A DNA stretch of 62,679 nucleotides. Source: Citrobacter freundii (GTDB taxonomy: Bacteria > Bacteroidota > Bacteroidia > Chitinophagales > Chitinophagaceae). Shown here in pieces: positions 7,950 through 17,280 of this stretch. How positions within the stretch are numbered: the first letter of the stretch is position 1; each line of letters begins with the position of its first letter. The stretch lies in NCBI GenBank assembly GCA_003243445.1, contig QFQQ01000049.1, positions 1 through 62,679 of the forward strand, written 5' to 3'. Below the pieces are notes generated by a model that did not search any database, was not told where the DNA came from, and saw only the letters and a program-made list of their open reading frames with translations. A program made the position numbers and the translations under genes.

Positions 7950-8610
7950 TTTTGAGAATGCGGTCAACAATGCTCTAATAAAAGATGCCCGCATTATAGA
8001 GCCGGTTTGCCTGCAAATTCCCTACGAATGCCTCTCATTCGCAATCTCCTCTACCCACAATTGAAATTGTGGGCTAAGTGGGCCGTTGCCGTTCGACGAA
8101 TTATTGAAGAGTCGGCGGTTGTGATAAACATTGCGAACAATGGGCGGTACGATTAGCCCACAATTAAAATTGTGGGAAGAGAATGCGCGGTCACCGATCC
8201 CCGGATAAAAGATGCTCGCCTAGCAAAGCGGGTTTGTTTGCAAATTCTTTACGAATGCCTCTAATTCGCCATCTCCTCCACCCACAATTGAAATTGTGGG
8301 CTATGTGGGCCGTTGCCGTTCGACGAATTATTGAAGAGTTGGCGGTTGTGATAAACATTGCGAACAATGGGCGGTGCGATTAGCCCACAATTTTAATTGT
8401 GGGAAGAGAATGCGCGGTCACCGATCCCCGGATAAAAGATGCCCGTCTAGCAGAGCGGGTTTGTTTGCAAATTCTTTACGAATGCCTCTCATTCGCCATC
8501 TCCTCCACCCACAATTGAAATTGTGGGCTATGTGGGCCGTTTTGGTTCGACGAATTATTCGAAAGGCTGCGGTTGTGACAAACATTACAAACAGCCGGAA
8601 AGATCTTATC
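7950..8610. repeat. REP-like repeat array, three tandem ~227-bp units
   Basis: Nearly all of the 770-bp gap before lipB is a threefold tandem repeat (offset about 227 bp). Each unit contains the 20-bp near-palindrome CCCACAATTGAAATTGTGGG, a second copy with AA or TT at its centre, a CGAATG-CATTCG hairpin and a TTCGACGAATTATT segment. The first and last units are less regular. An inverted copy lies at the right edge of the window (62495-62679). The palindrome word resembles REP elements that RAYT-type transposases mobilise in other phyla; no such transposase is present here. Short frames inside are repeat translations, not genes. Confidence 0.85.
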
Positions 8611-8638
8611 GGATGAATTCATTCACTGTTACACATTC

Positions 8639-9370
8639 TCATCCTACCAATTTTGCTTCAAACACTTTCTCAAAATTCCTTCTCACTTTCTCTTTCACTT
8701 CTTCCAGATCAGCTTTGCGGCCTAATTCTTTTTCGATGGAGGTAACCTGTTTGTCTTTGATACCGCAGGGAATGATGTTATCAAAGTAAGCGAGATCTGT
8801 GTTCACGTTCAATGCAAAGCCATGCATTGTCACCCAACGGCTGCTGCGTACGCCAATTGCGCAGATCTTACGCTCCTGCCCTTTTTTATCTGCATCGATC
8901 CAGACGCCGGTTTCTCCGGGAGATCGGCCGGAATCTATCCCATATTCCGCTAACGTGAGGATAATGACTTCTTCGATATTGCGGAGATAGCGGCCGATAT
9001 CTGTGTAAAATTTCTCCAGGTCAAGAATGGGATATCCAACCAGTTGCTGCGGGCCATGAAAGGTGATATCGCCTCCGCGGTTGATCTTGTAGAATTCGAT
9101 CCCGCGGCTGGTCATCTCCTCTTCACTCAACAGGACATTGGCGAGATCGCCGCTTTTGCCGAGCGTGTATACGGGTGGATGTTCTACAAATAAGAGGTAA
9201 TGTTCTGTTTTCAGTTCGCCAGGCCCGTTACTGTCCGCGTGATCATCCGCCTGGTTGCGGAGCGCTGTTTTAATGCCAACGGTTTGCTGTAACAACCGTT
9301 CCTGGTAATCCCAGGCTTCCTTGTAGGCCATCTGCCCCAGATCCCTGAATGCTACTTCCTGTGTTGTCAT
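8639..9370 (-). CDS. lipB: Octanoyltransferase
   Basis: Transfers octanoate from acyl carrier protein to lipoyl domains, the first step of lipoate synthesis, in the cytoplasm. The 243-residue protein has HPPVYTLGK, the substrate-pocket block NRGGDITFHGPQQLVGYPI, and the catalytic Cys in NIIPCGIKDKQVTS with the downstream Lys. ATG 9370 (MTTQEVAF) is chosen over a TTG at 9391. It is divergent from rluD across 60 bp. No lipA is seen in the window. Confidence 0.93.
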   Translation of the reverse strand: MTTQEVAFRDLGQMAYKEAWDYQERLLQQTVGIKTALRNQADDHADSNGPGELKTEHYLLFVEHPPVYTLGKSGDLANVLLSEEEMTSRGIEFYKINRGGDITFHGPQQLVGYPILDLEKFYTDIGRYLRNIEEVIILTLAEYGIDSGRSPGETGVWIDADKKGQERKICAIGVRSSRWVTMHGFALNVNTDLAYFDNIIPCGIKDKQVTSIEKELGRKADLEEVKEKVRRNFEKVFEAKLVG

Positions 9371-9406
9371 AACGAACCTGCAATTTACCAAGAATTTTTC
9401 ATCCGT

Positions 9407-9414
9407 TACCTTTG
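9407..9414 (+). promoter_or_regulatory. -7 promoter box TACCTTTG for rluD
   Basis: Perfect TAnnTTTG match, 16 bp before the rluD ATG, giving a very short 5' leader. Confidence 0.6.
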
Positions 9415-9430
9415 CACAAAATCACGATAC

Positions 9431-10504
9431 ATGCAGGATGCATCCTTACCGTATGAAGGCGGTTCACCGGACGCCGCGGAAACGAGCGAAGAGCTTTATG
9501 AACGGTTCAGTTTCAAGACGGATAAAGGCCAGGAGCCGCTCCGGATCGACAAATACCTGATGAACCGGATCGAAGGCGCCACCCGGAATAAGCTCCAGCA
9601 GGCGATCAATAACGGCCTGGTGCTGGTGAATGGCAAGGAGGTGCGGCCCAATTATAAGATCAAGGCGCTTGACGAGATCATTGTTTATTCTGATATGAGC
9701 CCGGAAGACACCGACGTGGTGCCGGAGAATATTCCGCTCAACATCATATACGAAGACGAAGACCTGATGCTGATCAACAAGCCCGCAGGTATGGTAGTCC
9801 ACCCCGGCAGCGGCAATTACACTGGAACCCTGCTGAATGGCGTGGCCTGGTATCTGCAGAAACAACGACCGGAGCTGACGGAAGAATCACTACCCCGCTT
9901 TGGCCTGGTCCACCGCATCGACAAAAACACCAGCGGTCTGCTGGTGCTGGCCAAGAATGAAAAATCCATGCGTCACCTCGCCAAACAATTCTTTGATCAC
10001 ACCATAAAACGTCAATATACCGCGCTTGTATGGGGTGATATACAGGAAGATAAAGGAACGATCATTGCACACGTTGGCCGCCACCTTCGCTTCAGAAAAT
10101 TGTTTGAAGCTTATCCTGAGGGCGATCACGGAAAGGAAGCGATCACACATTACCAGGTGATCGAACGGTTCAACTACGTGACGCTTGTGCAGTGTAATCT
10201 CGAAACAGGCCGCACACACCAGATCAGGGTGCATATGAAATACCTGGGCCATCCATTATTCAGTGACGATTTTTATGGAGGCGATAAGATCGTTAAGGGA
10301 ACCGTTTATTCAAAGTACAAACAGTTTGTTGAGAATTGTTTTGAGATCTGTCCACGACAGGCATTGCATGCAAAGACCCTTGGATTTGTTCATCCCACAA
10401 CCGGAGAGGATATGTATTTTGATACAGACCTTCCACCGGACATTGCGCAGGTGATTGAGAAATGGAGAAGGTATGTGAGTGCGGTGGGGAACAGGTTGGA
10501 GTGA
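9431..10504 (+). CDS. rluD: RluA-family 23S rRNA pseudouridine synthase
   Basis: A 357-residue enzyme that isomerises uridines in 23S rRNA. An S4 RNA-binding domain (RIDKYLMNRI to VNGKEVRPNYKI, residues ~35-85) precedes the catalytic domain, whose Asp lies in LVHRIDKNTSGLLVLAKN near residue 160; GRTHQIRVHM follows. The S4 domain and length fit RluD (positions 1911/1915/1917 in E. coli), but RluC-like activity cannot be excluded. The first ~25 residues are an acidic extension. Confidence 0.88.
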   Translation: MQDASLPYEGGSPDAAETSEELYERFSFKTDKGQEPLRIDKYLMNRIEGATRNKLQQAINNGLVLVNGKEVRPNYKIKALDEIIVYSDMSPEDTDVVPENIPLNIIYEDEDLMLINKPAGMVVHPGSGNYTGTLLNGVAWYLQKQRPELTEESLPRFGLVHRIDKNTSGLLVLAKNEKSMRHLAKQFFDHTIKRQYTALVWGDIQEDKGTIIAHVGRHLRFRKLFEAYPEGDHGKEAITHYQVIERFNYVTLVQCNLETGRTHQIRVHMKYLGHPLFSDDFYGGDKIVKGTVYSKYKQFVENCFEICPRQALHAKTLGFVHPTTGEDMYFDTDLPPDIAQVIEKWRRYVSAVGNRLE

Positions 10505-10508
10505 GGGA

Positions 10509-10715
10509 GACCGCGGACGACGGACCGCAGACCGCGGACGTGGCCGGGTGAATGTATAGCTTTACTAACAATGAATGTTGTTAAAACGAATCGACCATTT
10601 ACGCTCTTCAACTGAACAGTAAATGGTCGATGCTTTTAAGGCAGTTGTTCGTTACGATCGGAAGTATTCGTTTCCAATGCATATTTCCGCGGTCTGCGGT
10701 CTGCCGTCCGCGGTC
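10509..10715. repeat. Inverted heptad repeat, ACCGCGG family
   Basis: Arm 10509-10540 (ACCGCGG, ACGACGG, ACCGCAG, ACCGCGG) and its near reverse complement at 10687-10715 flank a terminator-like hairpin between two convergent genes. Confidence 0.88.
10581..10638. terminator. Probable bidirectional terminator
   Basis: A perfect 13-bp stem (10590-10602 with 10619-10631) with a 16-nt loop is flanked by TTAAAA and TTTTAA, so a short U tract follows in either direction. It lies between rluD (+) and the exported protein gene (-). Confidence 0.65.
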
Positions 10716-10718
10716 TTT

Positions 10719-11663
10719 TTACTCCGTCTTAAAATCCGACAACGTTGCTGTAAAAAAACCCCGCTCCCGCTTTTTGAACACCACATCCCAGTTGCCTGAA
10801 TAACGCAAGGTCTTTGGAATAAGATACTCTCCAAACTTTGTCATCTCCACTTCCATCTGCACATCAAAATCGTAGACGCCTGCGTTATAACTCATCTTGT
10901 AATTGCGGGCCATTACTTCCATTGTTTTTGCATCGAACCAGGTTGTCATGTTATCGATCACGATCTTGTCGCGCTTGCCGCTGGAAAGATCTTCACGTGC
11001 TTTTACAACGAACAGGTAGGCTTGTTTTCCTTCGTAATCGACCTGGTCAATAGAAAAATCATACAGTTCGGCCACATCCGGATCAAAGATGTTGATCTTC
11101 TCACCAATAAATGGAATACCGGGAATTTTCTTGCCGGGATTAAAGAACAGCATCTTCAATTGTTCTTTATGTTTTTCTGTGCCGCTTTTTCCTTTCGCAG
11201 AAAAATTGGTGCCCGCCACGATATTATTCTCGCCACAGATCTTGCCCGTGGTGAAGAACAACCCCGCGTACAATTCTGCTGTATAGTAATTGAAATTATG
11301 TTTGCTGTCGTAAAAATCGCCCTGCGTTGTTTCAGAAATAGTTTCCATCGTCCGGCAACCGTAGGCCTGTGTCTGTACTGTTTTGCTCTGCATACCGGCT
11401 TTGCCATTTCCTTTTTTATCAACGATGCGGATATCGTTCATAGAAGTAAAGCCCAGAACGTGAAGATTTTTGAATGCTTTGTAAAATGTTGTATCATTTT
11501 TCACGCGGTCCATGAACTTAGGAATGTTCACATCTGTGCGGACAATCACTTCGGACAGGTTGATCATTTTAGCCAGCCTTTCATTATCCAGGGAATCCTG
11601 CTGTTGCGCGGTGCAGGTCATGGATAAAAACAAAAAGGCCAGGCAGAGTTTAACACTTTGCAT
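10719..11663 (-). CDS. Exported hypothetical protein
   Basis: A 314-residue protein with a signal peptide (MQSVKLCLAFLFLSMTC, cleavage near TAQQ). The mature part alternates strands with polar residues and includes a MKFGEYLIPKTLRYSG-like C-terminal stretch (here MTKFGEYLIPKTLRYSGN), as found in Bacteroidota proteins with outer-membrane lipoprotein or carrier-like beta folds. I cannot name it. ATG 11663 replaces a TTG at 11672. It is followed by nothing co-directional and probably forms a unit with the gene at 11709. Confidence 0.75.
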   Translation of the reverse strand: MQSVKLCLAFLFLSMTCTAQQQDSLDNERLAKMINLSEVIVRTDVNIPKFMDRVKNDTTFYKAFKNLHVLGFTSMNDIRIVDKKGNGKAGMQSKTVQTQAYGCRTMETISETTQGDFYDSKHNFNYYTAELYAGLFFTTGKICGENNIVAGTNFSAKGKSGTEKHKEQLKMLFFNPGKKIPGIPFIGEKINIFDPDVAELYDFSIDQVDYEGKQAYLFVVKAREDLSSGKRDKIVIDNMTTWFDAKTMEVMARNYKMSYNAGVYDFDVQMEVEMTKFGEYLIPKTLRYSGNWDVVFKKRERGFFTATLSDFKTE

Positions 11664-11708
11664 GGCCTGCAATTTACGCCCGGGCTGCTTACCAAAAAAG
11701 CCGGCTGT

Positions 11709-12158
11709 TTATTGTTGATCTTTTTTAACAGGATCGAGTTTACCGCCTCTTACGGGTGCTGTTCTTGTTTCAGCAGGCGCACCACTGCCACCATCCTGCG
11801 TTGGCGGAGCTTGTACAACCGGCGCTTTCTGAGCAGCTTTTGCCTCGCGCGCCGCATCAGTTGCGGACTTATTGCTTGGCAGGTCAGCTGCGTTGGGCTG
11901 TGCGGGTTTTGCAGAAGATCTTGCTGTCCCCGGACCGGATTTGACAGGGGCATATTTGCCCTTGTTGATCTCTTCAATTAACGTAGCATGAGGCTGGACT
12001 TGTGGTTTTGCGGTTGAAGTTTCCGTAGAATACTTCAACCCTGGTACTGAATTATTCTTTAACTGTTTGGTGATGCTTTCATCAGTCCTGAATTCCTGTG
12101 CGTTCAACTGCGCAGCAGCCAGAAAAAGTAAAAAGAAAACGATCGGATATTTTTTCAT
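11709..12158 (-). CDS. Exported Ala/Pro-rich hypothetical protein
   Basis: A 149-residue protein with a signal peptide (MKKYPIVFFLLFLAAAQLNAQ). The mature part is low complexity and probably disordered: K/S/T-rich, then an alanine-rich stretch (DAAREAKAAQKAP) and a proline/glycine-rich tail. No domain is recognisable. It lies 45 bp upstream of the exported protein at 10719 on the same strand and could be cotranscribed with it. Composition suggests a linker or cell-envelope filler protein rather than an enzyme. Confidence 0.65.
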   Translation of the reverse strand: MKKYPIVFFLLFLAAAQLNAQEFRTDESITKQLKNNSVPGLKYSTETSTAKPQVQPHATLIEEINKGKYAPVKSGPGTARSSAKPAQPNAADLPSNKSATDAAREAKAAQKAPVVQAPPTQDGGSGAPAETRTAPVRGGKLDPVKKDQQ

Positions 12159-12256
12159 ACAAAGTTTTTTTAAGATTAACTATTGTCAACAGTCTGCGCA
12201 GTCAGCCAGTTCGTCAATGTTGGATCAAACTGCCAAACCCCTCAAACACATCTCCC

Positions 12257-15151
12257 CTACTTCACACTCACCAGTACTTTAATTTTCTCAACTGCAGGTC
12301 CATTATAATCCTGCAACGCTTTACCTAATACCTGACCAACTTTTACTTTGTCAGGATCGGCTTTCATTGCCACACCAGCTTGCGAAGAAGTCACGAGCAT
12401 ATCACCTCTTTTGATTGCACCGCCTTCCATACAGACTTTTGTAGGGATCACACCGATCACGCCCATTGGTACTTTATCAGAGATATCTGTATCGATATGT
12501 TCTTCTGTCAACAGCACGCCTGGTTTGGTCGCGTACACGCCGGCCACAAGATTTGAATAAGGCTCAGCAGATTTCTCCACCGCACGGTCTTTATCTGTAG
12601 AGATCACCAGCACATCACCGGCTTCATAAGTTTTGTTATCGCCTGTCACATCAAATGCTTCTGCAAGGTCAGCACCGCCTGTTTGTGTGCCTCCGTTAAA
12701 GAAGCCACGGCCTGCGGCATTGATACGTGCAACATTTGCGACTGTAGGATTTCCGGCTCTGAGCAGAAGTATGTTGCCACCGGCAGCACGGTTCTCAACT
12801 GTCAGCACAGGGTTGTTGTTAGCTGTATTGAAGTTGACAAAACGTCCTGCACGGCCGGTACTAAAGTTTGGGGTATATGCGTTCAATGCGTAGCCCGTTC
12901 CATCAACGGTCGTCTCCACACCGTCACCCGTGCCGCCTGCATTGGCTGTGACACCATTGCCGGATCCTTCAGTGAGAGCAAGGACAGCAGGGGCAACGCC
13001 CGAGGGATTTGATGCATAGAACAATCCAGCATAACCACCGGTTCCCGAAGCAACACCATAAATGCCGGCCGTCCCGAAATTGGAGAAGATTGAATTCACC
13101 TCACCTTTCACAGCAGGAGACGTGCCTGTTGTACGATCCACCTTGAAGTTACCGGCGGTGCCATTACCTACCGTTGTAACAGTGATCACATCGCTTTCAT
13201 TGGACTCGTTGAAAATATTAAAACGTCCCGCGCGGCCAGTGGCATATGAAGGCACCCACGCGTACAATGCATTTCCTCCGCCATCAATATTTGTTTCAAC
13301 GCCGTTCCCATTCTTACTTGCGTTGGCGGTGATCGCGTTGCCGTTTCCATCAGCAATTGCCACCAGTGCGGGGCCATTGCCGGTGGTATTGGATTGATGG
13401 AATAAACCGGCAAATCCACCCGTTCCTGAAGAAACGCCGAATATACCTGCCGCACCAAAATTGCCAAAGATCGTTTTCACCTCGCCACGAACACCCGCTG
13501 CAACGCTATTGTTGTTGTTAACAACGAATGAAGAAGCATTCCCCTGCTTATTGTTAGGAATATTGCCGTTACTGTTTGTTTCCACTTCAAACGTATTGAC
13601 TTCATTGTTCTGGTTGAAGTTCTCAAAACGTCCCGCACGGCCTGTGCCGCTGTTCAAACCAACCTGACCATATACGCCAATACCGGTACCGGCGGTACTG
13701 CTCGCCACAAAGCCTCTCACGCCATAACCGCCGCCATCGTTGCGGCCGACCACCGCACCGGCGATGTCGCTGGTCGTCCGGCCAACTATCGCCTCGCCAG
13801 CGCCGTTATTATCGCCGACGATACCCGCACTCGTCTGCTGAGATGTTATACCATGTATACCAAAACCTGCGCCGGTCGAGGACAATACACCGGACCCGTT
13901 ACCAGTCGTGGAAACATTTATAACCGTTCCATTACCCACACTATTCACATTCATCGCATTGTTGTTATTCGCATTGTTAAAGATCGAAATGGTTGCAGGT
14001 ATTCCATTCACACTGGTAGCAGTCAAACCTGTACCGGAGTTACTGTTTGCATACACGCCTGTTCCGTTAGCAGATGAATTTCCATAAACACCGAGACCAT
14101 TGGGTGTAACACCGTATACACCCCAGCCACTTCCGTTCTGAGAGCCCCACACACCGATACCCAGGCCACCCGTACCATTATTGATCCCTCGCACGCCTGT
14201 GGAAAATCCGCCGGGAGCAGTGCTGTTCACCAACCCTCTCACCGCTGCAATGCTGGAGGTATTCGTGCTATTGATACCCTCTATAGAAGTGCCGTCTCCC
14301 TCGTTGGTGATAGAGAAAAGCGTTCCCGCATTATTCTCAACGGTTGAGTAAGGAAGGGTTAAGCCGCCACCGCCGCCACTCACTGTTGAAGGTGCCCACT
14401 CAGTTCCATTAAAGCGCAACACCTGGCCATTCGTTGGCGCTGCAGCATTCACCGCTCTTCCCTGTAAACCTTTAACTGTCGGGTTTGGATAGTTGCCAGA
14501 GAGATCTCCGCCAGCAGGAGCAGCACTGATAGAACCGGGAGGACCTTGCGGACCTGCGGGACCAGCAGGACCGGCAGGACCAACCGGGCCAGCTACACCA
14601 GCAGGGCCGGCAGGACCGGCGGGGCCAGTAGTTCCTGCAGGACCGGCAGGGCCATTCGGGCCGGCAGGACCAGCGGGACCCGCAGGACCCGTATTACCCG
14701 TTGCACCTTTCGGACCAGCAGGACCAGCGGGGCCAGGTGTACTGTTTGCCGCAAACATGGCGTAAGGAACAGATGCCAGTTGCGTTGTACCGATATTCAA
14801 ATAGGTTGTTCCACCTTCAGGATCGATCTCGACCTGTATAAACTTCGCACCGCCGCCCCAATCGACAGAACTAAGTGCACCGGTAGTGCTTCGCGCACCG
14901 GGACTACCAACCAATACATTGAATAACCCAAACGGGTTAGTCGTTACTTCACGTGCCTCTGAATACACAACAGTACCGGTAGCACTGCCTGTTCGTATAT
15001 TCAAACGAAGCGCGATCGTTTTGTTTTGGATCACGTTGCCTACTGAGTTCCTGGCCACACCCTGGTAATTAAACAGGAATGGCGCCTGCGCAAAAGACAA
15101 CTGCATCAACAGCATCAAGCCAAATAAGGCAAGAATCTTTTTCATGTTCAT
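12257..15151 (-). CDS. Large exported collagen-like fibre protein
   Basis: A 964-residue exported protein. After the signal peptide (KKILALFGLMLLMQLSFAQ) comes a ~110-residue head that resembles the N-terminus of many Bacteroidota tail-fibre-like proteins (FLFNYQGVARNSVGNVIQN). A Gly-X-Y collagen tract of about 25 triplets, mostly GPA, covers residues ~135-210. Then follow many NG/GTG-rich imperfect repeats with the word RAGRF recurring about every 150 residues, suggesting a trimeric beta-solenoid shaft. The last ~130 residues (GGADLAEAF, GDVLVISTD, LVAGVYATKPG) look like a folded C-terminal knob. Probably a surface fibre or adhesin. It lies 37 bp after a T9SS protein gene and may share its operon. 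Confidence 0.82.
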   Translation of the reverse strand: MNMKKILALFGLMLLMQLSFAQAPFLFNYQGVARNSVGNVIQNKTIALRLNIRTGSATGTVVYSEAREVTTNPFGLFNVLVGSPGARSTTGALSSVDWGGGAKFIQVEIDPEGGTTYLNIGTTQLASVPYAMFAANSTPGPAGPAGPKGATGNTGPAGPAGPAGPNGPAGPAGTTGPAGPAGPAGVAGPVGPAGPAGPAGPQGPPGSISAAPAGGDLSGNYPNPTVKGLQGRAVNAAAPTNGQVLRFNGTEWAPSTVSGGGGGLTLPYSTVENNAGTLFSITNEGDGTSIEGINSTNTSSIAAVRGLVNSTAPGGFSTGVRGINNGTGGLGIGVWGSQNGSGWGVYGVTPNGLGVYGNSSANGTGVYANSNSGTGLTATSVNGIPATISIFNNANNNNAMNVNSVGNGTVINVSTTGNGSGVLSSTGAGFGIHGITSQQTSAGIVGDNNGAGEAIVGRTTSDIAGAVVGRNDGGGYGVRGFVASSTAGTGIGVYGQVGLNSGTGRAGRFENFNQNNEVNTFEVETNSNGNIPNNKQGNASSFVVNNNNSVAAGVRGEVKTIFGNFGAAGIFGVSSGTGGFAGLFHQSNTTGNGPALVAIADGNGNAITANASKNGNGVETNIDGGGNALYAWVPSYATGRAGRFNIFNESNESDVITVTTVGNGTAGNFKVDRTTGTSPAVKGEVNSIFSNFGTAGIYGVASGTGGYAGLFYASNPSGVAPAVLALTEGSGNGVTANAGGTGDGVETTVDGTGYALNAYTPNFSTGRAGRFVNFNTANNNPVLTVENRAAGGNILLLRAGNPTVANVARINAAGRGFFNGGTQTGGADLAEAFDVTGDNKTYEAGDVLVISTDKDRAVEKSAEPYSNLVAGVYATKPGVLLTEEHIDTDISDKVPMGVIGVIPTKVCMEGGAIKRGDMLVTSSQAGVAMKADPDKVKVGQVLGKALQDYNGPAVEKIKVLVSVK

Positions 15152-15188
15152 GAATTATTAAATTGAAGGGGTTGAATGGATAGTCCGG

Positions 15189-15722
15189 TTATTTTCCAAG
15201 CCTCATTACTTTGAAACCGCTATAGCGTCTCTTTTCATTCTGCAACTCAGCTATTACATAATAAAGACCGGGGGGATGATTACTTAGATCAAAGATTTGA
15301 ATGGAACAACATCCGTTATAGGCATAACTGCGTTTCTCCAGCGTTTTACCCGTTGCATCTACAAGGCGTAAATTCATCTGCCCTGACTCCCTGATGAAGA
15401 AATCAAGTTCAAATTTGCCAACAGTTGGATTGGGGAATAAACGGTAATCAGCTGGTTCGAATGATGATGATCCAGGGTTGGATGAACCATCTGTACATGG
15501 CTGCAATACGCCATGCGTTACTAACACTGCACTATCTGGCGGAGCAAAAGAATTGATCACAAGCATTTCGCCAAAGCTCCATTCAAAGCGATAATAAGAA
15601 CCCTGATTATCGTAAGTGCCACCCGCTGCATTGATCGTGGCCGGTGCAACACTTTGGGAAAAGCAGTAACTGATGGCACATAGCATGGCCATTGCAAAGA
15701 GGAGAACTCTTCTCATAAGCAA
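15189..15722 (-). CDS. Small T9SS-secreted protein (type A sorting domain)
   Basis: A 177-residue exported protein: signal peptide to FSQ, a ~65-residue domain, then a T9SS type A C-terminal domain from about residue 92 (YRLFPNPTVGKFELDF, NLRLVDATGKTLEKRSY, PGLYYVI, FKVMRLGK). The cargo part is too small to name. It precedes the collagen-like protein by 37 bp, so the two are likely made together and both reach the cell surface. Confidence 0.82.
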   Translation of the reverse strand: MLMRRVLLFAMAMLCAISYCFSQSVAPATINAAGGTYDNQGSYYRFEWSFGEMLVINSFAPPDSAVLVTHGVLQPCTDGSSNPGSSSFEPADYRLFPNPTVGKFELDFFIRESGQMNLRLVDATGKTLEKRSYAYNGCCSIQIFDLSNHPPGLYYVIAELQNEKRRYSGFKVMRLGK

Positions 15723-15875
15723 AATGATTTCTGGTTTAAATTCTATGCTACAGTATCAGTCCGAAGGATTGGATATAGGAGATGGTATAGTAGCAAAGCT
15801 AGAGATGGAGAGGAATGGAGACAATACCTCTTTTGTGGGATTTTATTTCTCAGTTTTTATATGTCTGACAGGAGA

Positions 15876-16019
15876 CGATGGTCGATGCGCGATGGTCGAT
15901 GATCGATCCCAGGCCAATACCCGTAACAATACAGAAGCCTTCCAGGTGTGGAAGGCTTCTGCGTTATTTTCGCATTATCAATACGGAACGCGATCATCGA
16001 CCATCGCGCATCGACCATC
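15876..16019. repeat. Inverted heptad repeat, GATGnTC family, perfect 28-bp arms
   Basis: 15877-15904 and 15992-16019 are exact reverse complements over 28 bp, including the locus-specific unit GATGCGC in both. They symmetrically flank the terminator hairpin behind def. Confidence 0.95.
15932..15961 (-). terminator. Terminator hairpin downstream of def
   Basis: Perfect 12-bp stem CAGAAGCCTTCC / GGAAGGCTTCTG with a 6-nt loop. The T-tract on the minus strand is weak (TATTGTT). Confidence 0.65.
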
Positions 16020-16023
16020 TTGT

Positions 16024-16602
16024 TTATCCCGGGAACATCATCTTATAATCCACACTCACTTTCCCTTTAGAAATATCTGTCAGCTTGCCTTTCATCAATT
16101 TTCTTTTCAACGGGGAAATATGATCAATGAAGAGTTTGCCTTCGATATGATCGTATTCATGAAGAATAACACGGGCAGTAATGCCATTGAAGGTGCGCTC
16201 CTGCTGTTCGAAGTTTTCGTCAACATATTTCAGCGTCACAGATTCGTTGCGGTAGATATCTTCCCGGATCTTCGGGATACTCAGGCAGCCTTCATTATAG
16301 GGCCATTCGTTTCCTTCCAGTACTACTATGTGGGCATTGATGAAAACGCCCTTGAATCCGGGGTCGTCCGGAAATTCTTTTTTCTCTTCTTCTTCCATGT
16401 TGGCAAACATCTGCTCCGTATCCACCACGAACAGGCGGATAGAACGGTTGATCTGCGGTGCCGCCAGCCCAACACCGTTGCTGCCATACATGGTTTCCCA
16501 CATATCCGCGATCAATTTTTCGAGATTTGGATAATCCTGCGTTATATCAACAGCCTCCTTACGCAGAACAGGATGGCCATAGGCTACAATTGGTAAAATC
16601 AT
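16024..16602 (-). CDS. def: Peptide deformylase
   Basis: Removes the formyl group from the initiator Met of nascent proteins. The 192-residue protein has all three metal-enzyme motifs: GVGLAAPQ at 43-50, EGCLS at 104-108 with the metal ligand Cys106, and HEYDH at 148-152 with the two His ligands and catalytic Glu. An acidic insertion near 68-80 (NMEEEEKKEF) is the only unusual part. It is preceded by ruvX on the same strand across a heptad inverted repeat. Confidence 0.96.
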   Translation of the reverse strand: MILPIVAYGHPVLRKEAVDITQDYPNLEKLIADMWETMYGSNGVGLAAPQINRSIRLFVVDTEQMFANMEEEEKKEFPDDPGFKGVFINAHIVVLEGNEWPYNEGCLSIPKIREDIYRNESVTLKYVDENFEQQERTFNGITARVILHEYDHIEGKLFIDHISPLKRKLMKGKLTDISKGKVSVDYKMMFPG

Positions 16603-16641
16603 CGGGCGAAGTTAAGCCAATCGGGGGAAATAGGGAAAGGA

Positions 16642-16797
16642 GACCGCGGACGACGGACCGCGAGAGATGGACCACCGACCGCAGACCGCCGACGGTCGTT
16701 TATGCAGGATGCAATTTTATTATCTCGGATAGTTGTTCACAAAAAAATAGAGTCTTCGCTTCATCAACGACCGTCGGCGGTCTGCGGTCGGCGGTCC
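16642..16797. repeat. Inverted heptad repeat, ACCGCGG family
   Basis: 16669-16698 pairs with 16768-16797 with one mismatch in 30. The left arm is longer, extending back to 16642 with further ACCGCGG-type units. It lies between ruvX and def, both minus strand. Confidence 0.92.
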
Positions 16798-16806
16798 AAA
16801 GATCGC

Positions 16807-17217
16807 CTACAGCGATCTCATATATTCCTGCAACATAATCGCAGCCGCAATCTCATCCACCAGTGCCTTATTCCTGCGCTGCATTTTTTTCAGTCCCATT
16901 TCAAGCATGGCATCTTTGGCCATTTTGGAAGTAAAGCGCTCGTCCACTTTTTTGATGGGCATGTTGGGGAAATTTTTTTGCAGCTCTTTGATGAACTTTT
17001 CTACCAGTGGCGTAGCGTGGGTATCCGAATCATCCCAATTCTTGGGTTCTCCAATAATGATTAGTTCCACTGTTTCCCTGCTGAAATAATCTTTAAGAAA
17101 GGGGATCGCCTGTTTTGATTCAATAGTGGTTAATCCTGAAGCAATGATCTGCAGAGGATCGGTCACAGCAATGCCTGTTCTCTTCAGTCCGTAATCTATC
17201 GCAAGTATTCTTGGCAT
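16807..17217 (-). CDS. ruvX: Putative Holliday-junction resolvase / pre-16S rRNA nuclease
   Basis: A 136-residue RNase H-fold protein of the RuvX/YqgF family. RILAIDYGLKRTGIAVTDP carries the first catalytic Asp, VDERFTSKMA the conserved ERFTS motif, and DEIAAAIMLQEYM the final Asp-containing helix. In E. coli it processes the 5' end of 16S rRNA. The start MPRILAID (17217) is preferred to MYQMPRIL. It probably leads the ruvX-def unit. Confidence 0.92.
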   Translation of the reverse strand: MPRILAIDYGLKRTGIAVTDPLQIIASGLTTIESKQAIPFLKDYFSRETVELIIIGEPKNWDDSDTHATPLVEKFIKELQKNFPNMPIKKVDERFTSKMAKDAMLEMGLKKMQRRNKALVDEIAAAIMLQEYMRSL

Positions 17218-17280
17218 TTGATACAAAATAAGTTTTGAAAATATTCACACGACCCGTCGTTGATCTACCGCTCTGCAGCA

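Noticed and set aside
7950..8610. Possible CRISPR array or genes (repeated ~65-90-residue frames)
   Set aside because: Only three units of ~227 bp with no short repeat/unique spacer alternation and no cas genes; the frames are translations of the repeat in several reading frames.
11022..11627. 201-codon plus-strand frame
   Set aside because: Antisense to the exported protein at 10719-11663, which has a signal peptide; Cys- and His-rich random-looking composition.
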